Assembly: GCA_001787405.1 (NCBI GenBank) | Contig: MFWV01000004.1 | Span: forward strand, 1-45,862 | From: Candidatus Pacebacteria bacterium RIFOXYA1_FULL_38_18 | GTDB taxonomy: Bacteria > Patescibacteriota > Microgenomatia > UBA1400 > PJMF01 | DNA: 45,862 bases | Direction of reading: 5' to 3' | Part shown: positions 1 through 7,648 of the stretch, one piece after another | Layout: each line of letters opens with the position of its first letter | Numbering within the stretch: position 1 is the stretch's first letter | The notes under the pieces: generated by a model | What the model was told of the DNA's origin: nothing | Database searches by the model: none | Seen by the model: the letters and a program-made list of their open reading frames with translations, nothing else | Made by a program: the position numbers and the translations under genes

Positions 1-60
1 CACGGCCGCCCAAAGGGCGAGCCCGATCAGCGCCAGAATCACTATCCCATTTACGTCCAT
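1..60 (-). CDS. Partial CDS (N-terminus only), small hydrophobic protein MDVNGIVILALIGLALWAAV..., truncated by window edge
   Basis: Reverse-strand ATG at 58-60 with an open hydrophobic reading frame to the window edge, just downstream of the 72..1418 gene on the same strand. Confidence 0.4.
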   Translation of the reverse strand, partial: MDVNGIVILALIGLALWAAV

Positions 61-71
61 TTTTTACTCCT

Positions 72-1418
72 TCACTTTCCATACTGCTGTTTTAGGCCTA
101 AAACAGCATCGGCATATGAATAGCCGACGCCACTTGGGCCATAGTGCAGTAAGGCTTCCCGAGTGGATCCGTAGATCCTAATTAAATCCGCTAGGTACTG
201 AGTACCAAAGCGAATATTAAACTCGGGGTCGAGTAATTCGACCGCGCTCGGTCGGTCTGCGAAAAGAGGCACTCCCTCTGAATTCACAAAGGAAGTGGCT
301 TCGCGGGGCATTACTTGCGTAAGCCCCACCGCTCCCGCAGACGAAATGGCATCAGGATCTCCCCCAGACTCTTGTAGGATGAGGGCAGCCACCAAGTCTG
401 GTGACAGTCCATTCTCCAGTGCATAGTGAGTGATCAATTCACACCAGCGCAAAACGTTGGTGGGAAAATCTGCGCTCACTTCACACTTTCCGGTAATTCT
501 TTCAGCTAAGGTGTTATCAACAACTTGCGATTTAATTTGCAGAGTTGTTGTTTTCACGGCTGAAAGAGGGATGACCAGAATAAGAAGAGCCAGGATCAAT
601 CCTGGAAAGAGCGAGCTTTTAATTATTCCCCAAAAGCTCCCGAAAATGGTTTTTTGGAAATTAATCCCCTGCAATAGCATGCTCAGGATAGCAATTCCGA
701 AGAAAAGATATCCTGGAACGGTCCACAGCAGAGACTTAGTCTCCGATTTTCCCGCATGAGCATGAGATTGGATAAATTGACTCGGATCGAGCCAGTTGCT
801 CCAATCAGTAAATTGGGCGGGATGTTGGCTGGTTAGCGCAAAGTGAAGGTGAACACCTTCACCAGCACCAGTCATTCCCATCTGGCCAATTTTACTTCCC
901 ATTTCCACTTTCTGGCCCAGGCTGACCGAAATTTCCGCCAGATGGGCATAATAGTGGTAAACAGGATCTCCACCGCAGTAAGTTTCAATTACTACGGTGT
1001 TGCCGTGCCCGGTGTTGGTCACTTGGTGTTCAGGCGGCCACCAACTGTTCCAAACAACAGTTCCACTAGAGGCGGCTACAATGGTTTCTCCCAGAGATCC
1101 CATGTAGTCTTCTCCAGTGTGAAAAGTTTGGAAATTGGTTGGCTCACCAAAACCCCAGCTCCCATTGGGGGCCGTTCTTCCCGGAACAGGATAACTGAAC
1201 TCGCATTCAGCCATCTGCTCTCCTTTTTCTATTGATCCACTTCCCAAAACTACTAGAAGGAGGATCAGAAACAGTTGCGGACTCCAGAATTGCTTTAGAT
1301 TCCTTTGCTGTTTCTTCTTATTTGTCTTTTGGAATTTTTTGAGAAATTTTTTTTCCTGCGCCCTTGAAAGACTGCGCAAGAATTTTCTGAGAATTTTCTC
1401 AGTATTATTCATGCGCAC
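72..1418 (-). CDS. Membrane-anchored bifunctional wall hydrolase: M23 (LytM-like) peptidase domain plus C-terminal SLT lytic transglycosylase domain
   Basis: M23 signatures HTGEDYMG and GVHLHFAL; SLT signature ILQESGGDPDAISSAGAVGLTQVMP; hydrophobic segments between the two domains. Confidence 0.85.
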   Translation of the reverse strand: MRMNNTEKILRKFLRSLSRAQEKKFLKKFQKTNKKKQQRNLKQFWSPQLFLILLLVVLGSGSIEKGEQMAECEFSYPVPGRTAPNGSWGFGEPTNFQTFHTGEDYMGSLGETIVAASSGTVVWNSWWPPEHQVTNTGHGNTVVIETYCGGDPVYHYYAHLAEISVSLGQKVEMGSKIGQMGMTGAGEGVHLHFALTSQHPAQFTDWSNWLDPSQFIQSHAHAGKSETKSLLWTVPGYLFFGIAILSMLLQGINFQKTIFGSFWGIIKSSLFPGLILALLILVIPLSAVKTTTLQIKSQVVDNTLAERITGKCEVSADFPTNVLRWCELITHYALENGLSPDLVAALILQESGGDPDAISSAGAVGLTQVMPREATSFVNSEGVPLFADRPSAVELLDPEFNIRFGTQYLADLIRIYGSTREALLHYGPSGVGYSYADAVLGLKQQYGK

Positions 1419-1676
1419 CTCCTGGTCGCGGGTTAGTTAGACAATCGAATTGTTAATGTTCTGTGTTATCTAAAGAAAACGAATTTTATGCTAAAAAGCA
1501 CTAATCCATTTTCAATATAAACACAACTCTTTTTATTTTGTTATAGATAGAGAGAGTTGTATTTATAAAATGAGTCCTATATTGTACGATATATGACCTA
1601 AAATTACAAGAAAATGAGGTTAAAAATTAAATTTTTGAGATTATATTTTTTTCGAATAAAAAGCCTGAACTCTTGG

Positions 1677-1682
1677 TATAAT
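1677..1682 (+). promoter_or_regulatory. Extended -10 promoter element (TGGTATAAT) for the tRNA pair
   Basis: TATAAT preceded by TGG, 13 nt upstream of the tRNA-Gly 5' end. Confidence 0.5.
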
Positions 1683-1695
1683 GAAAGTTCTAGTT

Positions 1696-1771
1696 GCGGT
1701 GATAGCTCAGCTGGTAGAGCGTCTGCTTCCCAAGCAGAAGGTCGCGGGTTCAAACCCCGTTCGCCGCTCCA
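1696..1771 (+). tRNA. tRNA-Gly, anticodon CCC, 3' CCA encoded
   Basis: Cloverleaf: acceptor GCGGTGA/TCGCCGC, D arm, anticodon loop TTCCCAA, T arm GCGGG-TTCAAAC-CCCGT, discriminator T followed by CCA. Confidence 0.93.
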
Positions 1772-1808
1772 GATCTAGCTGTAAAAAGCTTGAAATGTTA
1801 TAGTGAAA

Positions 1809-1881
1809 GCCAGAATAGCTCAGTTGGTAGAGCGGCGGTATCGTAAACCGTAGGTCCTGGGTTCGACTCCCAGTTCTGGCT
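1809..1881 (+). tRNA. tRNA-Thr, anticodon CGT, CCA not encoded
   Basis: Acceptor GCCAGAA/TTCTGGC; anticodon loop ATCGTAA; T arm CTGGG-TTCGACT-CCCAG. Confidence 0.93.
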
Positions 1882-1889
1882 CAAAAAAT

Positions 1890-2603
1890 ATGGCAAGAAG
1901 AACAACTTCCAGATTAGCTCGTAAACAAGGCAAGAAAATCATTCGTCAATCAGCTTTGATGATTATTTTATCAATTGCTGGTTTGTTGTTATTTTTATTC
2001 GTTATCATGCCCCAAGTAATTCAGCTCTTTTTTCGTTTTTTGGGCACTGGTGACTTGAATTTAATTCAATCAGATACTATTCCCCCTCAAGTACCCATCA
2101 TAGCCTCTCAAGTAGAGGCAACCAATCAGCCAAAAGTTGAGTTGGAGGGCTTTGGTGAAGCAGAAAGTCAGGTAGTAGTAGTGGTAAATGGTGAGGAAAT
2201 TGATCGAGTGGCAGTAGACAAGGACGGCAAATTTTCTTACAGCTTGCTTTTGGATGAGGGAGAAAATTTAATCAATCTTTATGGTGTGGATCAGGATGAC
2301 AATGAATCGGCGGGCAGACAATTTGTCATTATTTTGGATAGAGAAAATCCCACCCTACTGTTTGAAGATTTAAATAACGGCAAACAAATAATTGGTAGAG
2401 ATCAGCAAAATTTTCAGATCAGAGGTGAAACAGAGCCCGATGCTCAATTGACGCTCAATGAACGCAATGTTTATGTGAGAAGTGACGGTACTTTTGTGAC
2501 CCAAGTTTATTTACAAGATGGCGATAATGTCTTGAAATTTGTGGTGATTGATCAGGCTGGCAATCGTACCGAGCAAGAAGTGCGTGTCAACTTTCGATAT
2601 TAA
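1890..2603 (+). CDS. Membrane-anchored protein with two tandem Ig-like (glucodextranase-B-like) repeats
   Basis: N-terminal basic region plus TM helix, then two beta-rich repeats with G..E....V.VNGE.....V..DG.F...V.L..G.N.......D..GN pattern. Confidence 0.65.
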   Translation: MARRTTSRLARKQGKKIIRQSALMIILSIAGLLLFLFVIMPQVIQLFFRFLGTGDLNLIQSDTIPPQVPIIASQVEATNQPKVELEGFGEAESQVVVVVNGEEIDRVAVDKDGKFSYSLLLDEGENLINLYGVDQDDNESAGRQFVIILDRENPTLLFEDLNNGKQIIGRDQQNFQIRGETEPDAQLTLNERNVYVRSDGTFVTQVYLQDGDNVLKFVVIDQAGNRTEQEVRVNFRY

Positions 2604-2611
2604 CTAGCAAA

Positions 2612-3799
2612 CTAAGATTTTTTTAAAGCATGATTGTTTTTTTTACTTCCCCATAAAGCTAAAAAAATAAAAGGTTGCAGGAAAGTATTGTTGAACAAAC
2701 TATGCACTAGTGTGGTAATTAGTAGGCTGGTCCAGATGGGATCGGCGCGCCACCATTTGCTTAGCCATTTATATAACACTAAACTGGCCAAAATTAGGCC
2801 ACCCAAACCAGAGGCATTAATGAGCATGACTGGCAAACTATCTGGCAGTTGGGCGTGGTCTGGCGTTTGATAGATCTGCGTGCTTTTTTCATTGAACAAT
2901 CCCCTACCCCAAAGTAATTCCCAGCCTTGCAAAGACCCAAGTCCTTCCTGAACATTTCTGGTTCTGGCTTCAGTGGTGCTGGTGCGAGCTAGGTTTACCC
3001 CCTCACCTCCTGGTTTGGGAAGTAGAAAAAGAGTAGCTGTAAAAATCGCAAGGATGATGATTAAGCTCTTGACTTTAATTTGTTTTAAAATCAATAACAT
3101 TCCCAAAAGTAGAAAAAGAGCAAAATAACTGGCTCTGGAAAAAGTCGCAACAATGGTGACGACAAAAATTAATTGAATAAACTTTTTCCACTTGTTTGCC
3201 ATAAAAGGAAAAATCTGAGGCGATTGCCACCAACCAAAGCCCAAGATCAATAACATGCCCATAAAAGCCGGATCAAATAAGGTGCCGATTAGGCGAAAAT
3301 AATGATTGTCCCAACCAAAGACAGTTAAAAAACGGGTGTCAGGAATAAGCAAATATTGAAAAATTCCCCAAACAGCCATCAGCAAACCAATGAAAGCCCA
3401 CCCTTCTTGTTTGGAATAGAAAAATTGGAGTTTTAAAAGACTAAAAACAAAACTAGCGTAAACAATGATTCTGATAAGATAGAGCGATGATTGAAGTGTG
3501 AAGCGTTGTGCCAACCACCCCGCCAAAATTCCTCCCGTTAGCCAAATTATCCAAGCCAATTCCAAAGCGTACTTCTTTTTTATTTTTTTCAAAAATAAAT
3601 TAATTTTTTTCAAATTCAATTTATTTTTTATTTTAAATAAATTGATCATCAAAAAAATGATGATTACTAAATCGTGAAGATAAAAAGCAATTTGTTGAGT
3701 GAGCTGAATGCGTTGTAATTGACCCAATGAAAATAAACCCAAAAAAATAGAAAAGAGAGCGGTTTGTGGATCGTGAAATAAACGTCTAACGATTTTCAT
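2612..3799 (-). CDS. O-antigen ligase/polymerase-like (Wzy/WaaL) multi-TM protein
   Basis: Polytopic membrane protein with a large extracytoplasmic loop, adjacent to a GT2 and a flippase. Confidence 0.65.
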   Translation of the reverse strand: MKIVRRLFHDPQTALFSIFLGLFSLGQLQRIQLTQQIAFYLHDLVIIIFLMINLFKIKNKLNLKKINLFLKKIKKKYALELAWIIWLTGGILAGWLAQRFTLQSSLYLIRIIVYASFVFSLLKLQFFYSKQEGWAFIGLLMAVWGIFQYLLIPDTRFLTVFGWDNHYFRLIGTLFDPAFMGMLLILGFGWWQSPQIFPFMANKWKKFIQLIFVVTIVATFSRASYFALFLLLGMLLILKQIKVKSLIIILAIFTATLFLLPKPGGEGVNLARTSTTEARTRNVQEGLGSLQGWELLWGRGLFNEKSTQIYQTPDHAQLPDSLPVMLINASGLGGLILASLVLYKWLSKWWRADPIWTSLLITTLVHSLFNNTFLQPFIFLALWGSKKNNHALKKS

Positions 3800-4550
3800 A
3801 AGAAAAGACCCTAACCATCAACGAATGCATACTCATCAAAATTGCGTAAACCAAACCTCGCCAGCCATCCAAAAAACCCAATTTACAAAAAAAGTTTTGA
3901 CAGAATTTTAAAGTAGGATAAATCAAGGTTTTCAAACCTAATTTAAATGAGGATAGACGAGAATCCCGCTGATATTCGGCCTCGATTTTGGCGTAATGAG
4001 TGATGTCTTGAAAAAACTCAGCAATGGTTTGATGAGCAAAGTGCAACAGCGATATATGGGAAGAAATTACTTTGCCTTTTATTTGAGCAACCTCGTGAAC
4101 AGGTCGAACAAATTGACTAGCTTCTTTTCTCATCAAACGAATAATTTTTGTCTTACCGGTTTCACCAAAATGCAGAATTTTGTTATAAAAAATATCTTTT
4201 CTTTTAACAAAAACGCCGTCAATATCTTTTCTTTTGATGAGGCGATCTATTTCTTGCCAGCTAGACGAATCAATTTCTTCGTCACTGTCCAGAAAAAACA
4301 CCCAATCATGCCTGGCTTGTTTTAGAGCCATGTTGCGCTCTTTTGAAAAATTTTTTAATGGTTCACGGCGATCAATTTTTTTGAAATGAAATTGTCTGGT
4401 CAAACTTGACCAATTATTTTGACTGCCAAAATCAACAACCAATATTTCACTGGCTGGTTGAGCAGAAGCCAGGGCTTGCACGAATCGCTGATCAGCCCGA
4501 TGAGTGAAGATGACGACGCTGATTGAAGTTTTTACTGATGGTAAGTTCAT
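3786..4550 (-). CDS. Glycosyltransferase family 2
   Basis: ISVVIFTHRAD...FFLDSDEEID DxD-type motif; overlaps both neighbours. Confidence 0.85.
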   Translation of the reverse strand: MNLPSVKTSISVVIFTHRADQRFVQALASAQPASEILVVDFGSQNNWSSLTRQFHFKKIDRREPLKNFSKERNMALKQARHDWVFFLDSDEEIDSSSWQEIDRLIKRKDIDGVFVKRKDIFYNKILHFGETGKTKIIRLMRKEASQFVRPVHEVAQIKGKVISSHISLLHFAHQTIAEFFQDITHYAKIEAEYQRDSRLSSFKLGLKTLIYPTLKFCQNFFCKLGFLDGWRGLVYAILMSMHSLMVRVFSYENR

Positions 4551-5767
4551 TTTTTAGTTGCTTGCAAGATACCAATTACAATAAGAGGTAGAGAAATTAT
4601 TCTAGCTGTCAAAATACCCAATACCGCGCCCATCAAATGAGCTTGACTTCCCCACCAGATGATTAAAACAGTCATTAATATAAAAGAACTAAGCAAATGT
4701 CGATTCATGATCTGATATTGTTTTTTAGCTATAAAAAGAGCATAGCTTAAATTACTGATGCTTTGTATTATGCCGGCCAAGATTAATGGTCTCAAAAATG
4801 GCACTGCTTCCAACCATTTTTCACCCAAAACCAGATTGACGAAGAAATGAGGGAAAATTAAAAGCGGTAATGAAATGACAATGACAAAAACCAATAGAGC
4901 CAAAAGTGATTTGAAAAAAGCACGTGACAATCTTTCTGGTTTATCAACCAATTTGGTAAAAATGGGAATGGTGCTGTGATGAGCTGATTTGGAAAAATCA
5001 TAGTTAACCTTATGACTCAAAGAATAGGCGTTGTGATAAATTCCCAAAAAGTAAGTTCCCACCAATCTACCTAGCAAAAAATTGTCAGCATTTTCATTTA
5101 GATAATTCAAGATAGTAGCCACGCTCAGAAAGCGAGCGTTTTCCAAAATAGTTTTTCCTCTGGAATGCAGATAAATAAATTTGGGTTTGGTTTTGAAAGC
5201 CACAAAAGAAAGAATGACTTCAAAAATAGCGCTAAATAATAGAGCCCAAACCAAAGCCCACACGGAATGGGTAAGCAGTCCCAAAAAAATCGCTACCAAA
5301 CTTTCCACTAATACTAGTGAAAAACGATAAAGACTGTCTTGAAAAAAACGTAAATCTTTATGAAGAATTACGATGTAAGGATTGATGAAACCTTTGATGA
5401 CTGGCACTAGAGCGGCTACACTAATTAGTGGCAATAGTTGAGGTTCTTGATAATAATTTTGCATAAACAACCCCAGTAAGAGCATGATGATGCCGATCAA
5501 AAAGCCACGCAAAATAGCGATCACCCAAGCGCTGTTTAAAAAGTAGTGTATGGGGCGATTTGATTGAAGAATGGTGATGTTGACTCCTGTTTGAGTCAGG
5601 CTTTCAGTAATGCCCAAAGCAATCAGGGTGAGTGAAAATAAGCCGAAGGCTTCTGGGCCCAGCAAACGCGCTAGAACCGAGATTTTCGCCAAAGCAACAA
5701 GCATCAGTAAACCCTTATAAAGAGTTTGCCAACTAAAGCCAGCCAAACTCAAACGAGTGTAATTCAT
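4547..5767 (-). CDS. Polysaccharide/oligosaccharide flippase (Wzx/MATE-like)
   Basis: Polytopic; SVLARLLGPEAFGLFSLTLIALGI motif typical of oligosaccharide flippases. Confidence 0.8.
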   Translation of the reverse strand: MNYTRLSLAGFSWQTLYKGLLMLVALAKISVLARLLGPEAFGLFSLTLIALGITESLTQTGVNITILQSNRPIHYFLNSAWVIAILRGFLIGIIMLLLGLFMQNYYQEPQLLPLISVAALVPVIKGFINPYIVILHKDLRFFQDSLYRFSLVLVESLVAIFLGLLTHSVWALVWALLFSAIFEVILSFVAFKTKPKFIYLHSRGKTILENARFLSVATILNYLNENADNFLLGRLVGTYFLGIYHNAYSLSHKVNYDFSKSAHHSTIPIFTKLVDKPERLSRAFFKSLLALLVFVIVISLPLLIFPHFFVNLVLGEKWLEAVPFLRPLILAGIIQSISNLSYALFIAKKQYQIMNRHLLSSFILMTVLIIWWGSQAHLMGAVLGILTARIISLPLIVIGILQATKK

Positions 5768-5786
5768 ATTTACTATTATATAGGGG

Positions 5787-5820
5787 AAGAGCTCTAAATT
5801 TATATACAGCTCTTTTTTTT
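5787..5820 (+). terminator. Intrinsic-terminator-like hairpin in the lepB leader
   Basis: AAGAGCT(5787-5793)/AGCTCTT(5808-5814) stem followed by a T run to 5820. Confidence 0.55.
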
Positions 5821-5849
5821 ACCAAAATTTAGGATCATAATAAAAAATC

Positions 5850-6425
5850 ATGAAACTAAAAAAAATTGGTGCTTTTTTTGCTGATTTAATGGAAACGGTG
5901 GTGGTTTCCTTGTCTATTTTTTTGATAGTTTATTTATTTTTTATGCAACCACACCAGGTCAATGGCGAGTCGATGGTACCAAACTTTCAAAATGGAGATT
6001 ATGTTTTGACGGATAAAATTAGTTATAAAATGGGTAATCCCAAACGCGGAGACGTAATCGTTTTTCATGCCCCCGCTTCAGCCAAATGTGTTGAGGGAAC
6101 TGGTTGTGATTTTATTAAAAGAATCTTGGGTTTGCCCGGAGAAACGATTGAAGTGCGTAATGGTTCTATTTTTATCAATGGAGAGCTTCTTCCAGAAGAA
6201 TATTTGCCTGCTGATTTTAAAACCTCTCCCGGTGCCTATACGGCCAACGGTCCAGTAACTCTAGGCGTGGATCAATATCTTGCTGTGGGCGACAATAGAG
6301 ATCATTCTAGTGATTCGCGTACTTGGGGTCCAGTTTCCAAAAGCGAGATTGTTGGCAAAGCCTTTTTCCGTTATTGGCCGGCTGACTCAATCAATTCTAT
6401 TTCTGGAGTGAATTATAGTTTCTGA
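5850..6425 (+). CDS. lepB: Signal peptidase I
   Basis: NGESMVPNFQNGDYVLTDK (catalytic Ser), PKRGDVIVFHAP, GDNRDHSSDSRTWGPV. Confidence 0.93.
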   Translation: MKLKKIGAFFADLMETVVVSLSIFLIVYLFFMQPHQVNGESMVPNFQNGDYVLTDKISYKMGNPKRGDVIVFHAPASAKCVEGTGCDFIKRILGLPGETIEVRNGSIFINGELLPEEYLPADFKTSPGAYTANGPVTLGVDQYLAVGDNRDHSSDSRTWGPVSKSEIVGKAFFRYWPADSINSISGVNYSF

Positions 6426-6461
6426 TTTCTGGTTTTTTGAATCGTTAATTGAACAGCTCTT

Positions 6462-6620
6462 TTAACTTAGGGTGCCTGTATGATCTACTCTGTGCACGCC
6501 AGTCAAACGACGAACCTGATTGACTACATCATGACTACTAAAATTAGTCGGTTTATCGATCAAAAAAACACCGAGTTTGTCTGGTTGAGGTAGTTTGGTT
6601 TGAGGAATTGGTTCAATCAT
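6462..6620 (-). pseudogene. truB: Truncated truB (tRNA pseudouridine-55 synthase) N-terminal remnant, 52 aa
   Basis: Reverse-strand translation MIEPIPQTKLPQPDKLGVFLIDKPTNFSSHDVVNQVRRLTGVHRVDHTGTLS*; matches the TruB N-terminal pattern GxxxxDKPxxxSSxDxVxxVRR...xHTGTLDPLA but stops right after HTGTL. Confidence 0.8.
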
Positions 6621-6662
6621 GAGAAAATTAGATCAGAAAGGTTCACGGTATTAGTTTATTTT

Positions 6663-7628
6663 ATGACAACCCTACAAGAACAATTTACCACGGCTTTCCC
6701 CCATTTATCTTTTCAATTAAATTATCCATTGGCTACCAAGACTTATTTTAAAGTAGGTGGGCCGGCAGAATTGTATTTGGAATTGGCAGAACGAGAACAA
6801 ATTATTGCTTTGGTACAGTTTTGTCAAAAAAACCAATTGCCGATGATTATTTTGGGTGGAGGTAGCAATGTAATAGTTGCTGATAAAGGTCTTGATGGAT
6901 TGGTATTGAAATTGACCAACAGTGATTTTTCGATTGTCGGAAAACAGAACAACGAAACCATCATTCGAGCTGGAGCTGGTTTGAGAACCACTCTTTTGGT
7001 AAGAAAGACGATTGATGCTGGCTTGACTGGCCTGGAATATTTCTTGGGAGTGCCTGGTAATTTGGGAGGTGCTGTTTTCAATAATGCTCATTATTTACAA
7101 GATCTTATTAGTGAGTATATTTGGCGGGTGGAAATTATTAATAAGACTGGAGAAGCGGAGTGGCTGGACAATAAAGAATGCGAATTTGGTTATGACTCTT
7201 CTCGTTTCCAACGAACGGGAGAGGTTATTTTACAAGCAGAACTCCATCTATCAGCTGGTTTGGCTGAAGAATCTCAAAAACTTATCAAACAAGCCACTCT
7301 TTATCGTTCGGAAACTCAGCCCTTGGGCTTGCCCAGTTCTGGTTGTATTTTTCAAAATACTCCTAATAATCCTGAACTGCAAAAACGTTTTCCTCAATTT
7401 GCCGAACGGTCTCACGTGCCCAGTGGTTTTTTGATAGATCAAGCTGGTCTAAAAAATACGCGTGAGGGAGATATTGAGGTAAGTGACAAACACGCTGCTT
7501 TTTTTGTTAATCGAGGAAAAGGTAGGGCTAGCGATATTCAAAAATTGATTGAGCGAGTAAAATCAGTGGTCAAAGATAAGTTTGGTGTGGAGTTGCGTGA
7601 GGAAGTTTTTTGGTTGGGTAAATCTTAG
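6663..7628 (+). CDS. murB: UDP-N-acetylenolpyruvoylglucosamine reductase
   Basis: FAD-binding LGGGSNVIVAD; LGVPGNLGGAVFNNA; LPSSGCIFQN; HAAFFVNRGKGRASDI. Internal start at 6663 preferred over 6600. Confidence 0.92.
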   Translation: MTTLQEQFTTAFPHLSFQLNYPLATKTYFKVGGPAELYLELAEREQIIALVQFCQKNQLPMIILGGGSNVIVADKGLDGLVLKLTNSDFSIVGKQNNETIIRAGAGLRTTLLVRKTIDAGLTGLEYFLGVPGNLGGAVFNNAHYLQDLISEYIWRVEIINKTGEAEWLDNKECEFGYDSSRFQRTGEVILQAELHLSAGLAEESQKLIKQATLYRSETQPLGLPSSGCIFQNTPNNPELQKRFPQFAERSHVPSGFLIDQAGLKNTREGDIEVSDKHAAFFVNRGKGRASDIQKLIERVKSVVKDKFGVELREEVFWLGKS

Positions 7629-7648
7629 TTTTTAGATCAAAAGTAAAA

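Noticed and set aside
430-1235. Plus-strand ORFs 430..759 and 843..1235 opposite the M23/SLT gene
   Set aside because: Antisense to a gene with clear domain signatures; translations show no recognisable family and look like shadow ORFs.
3580-3670. Homopolymer-rich A/T stretch as a possible regulatory or phase-variable tract
   Set aside because: It lies inside the Wzy-like CDS and encodes a Lys/Leu/Ile-rich cytoplasmic segment; no long single tract suggests slippage.
6600-6662. N-terminal extension of MurB (start at 6600)
   Set aside because: MTTLQEQFTTAFP at 6663 is a plausible native start, and the extension overlaps the truB remnant on the other strand.
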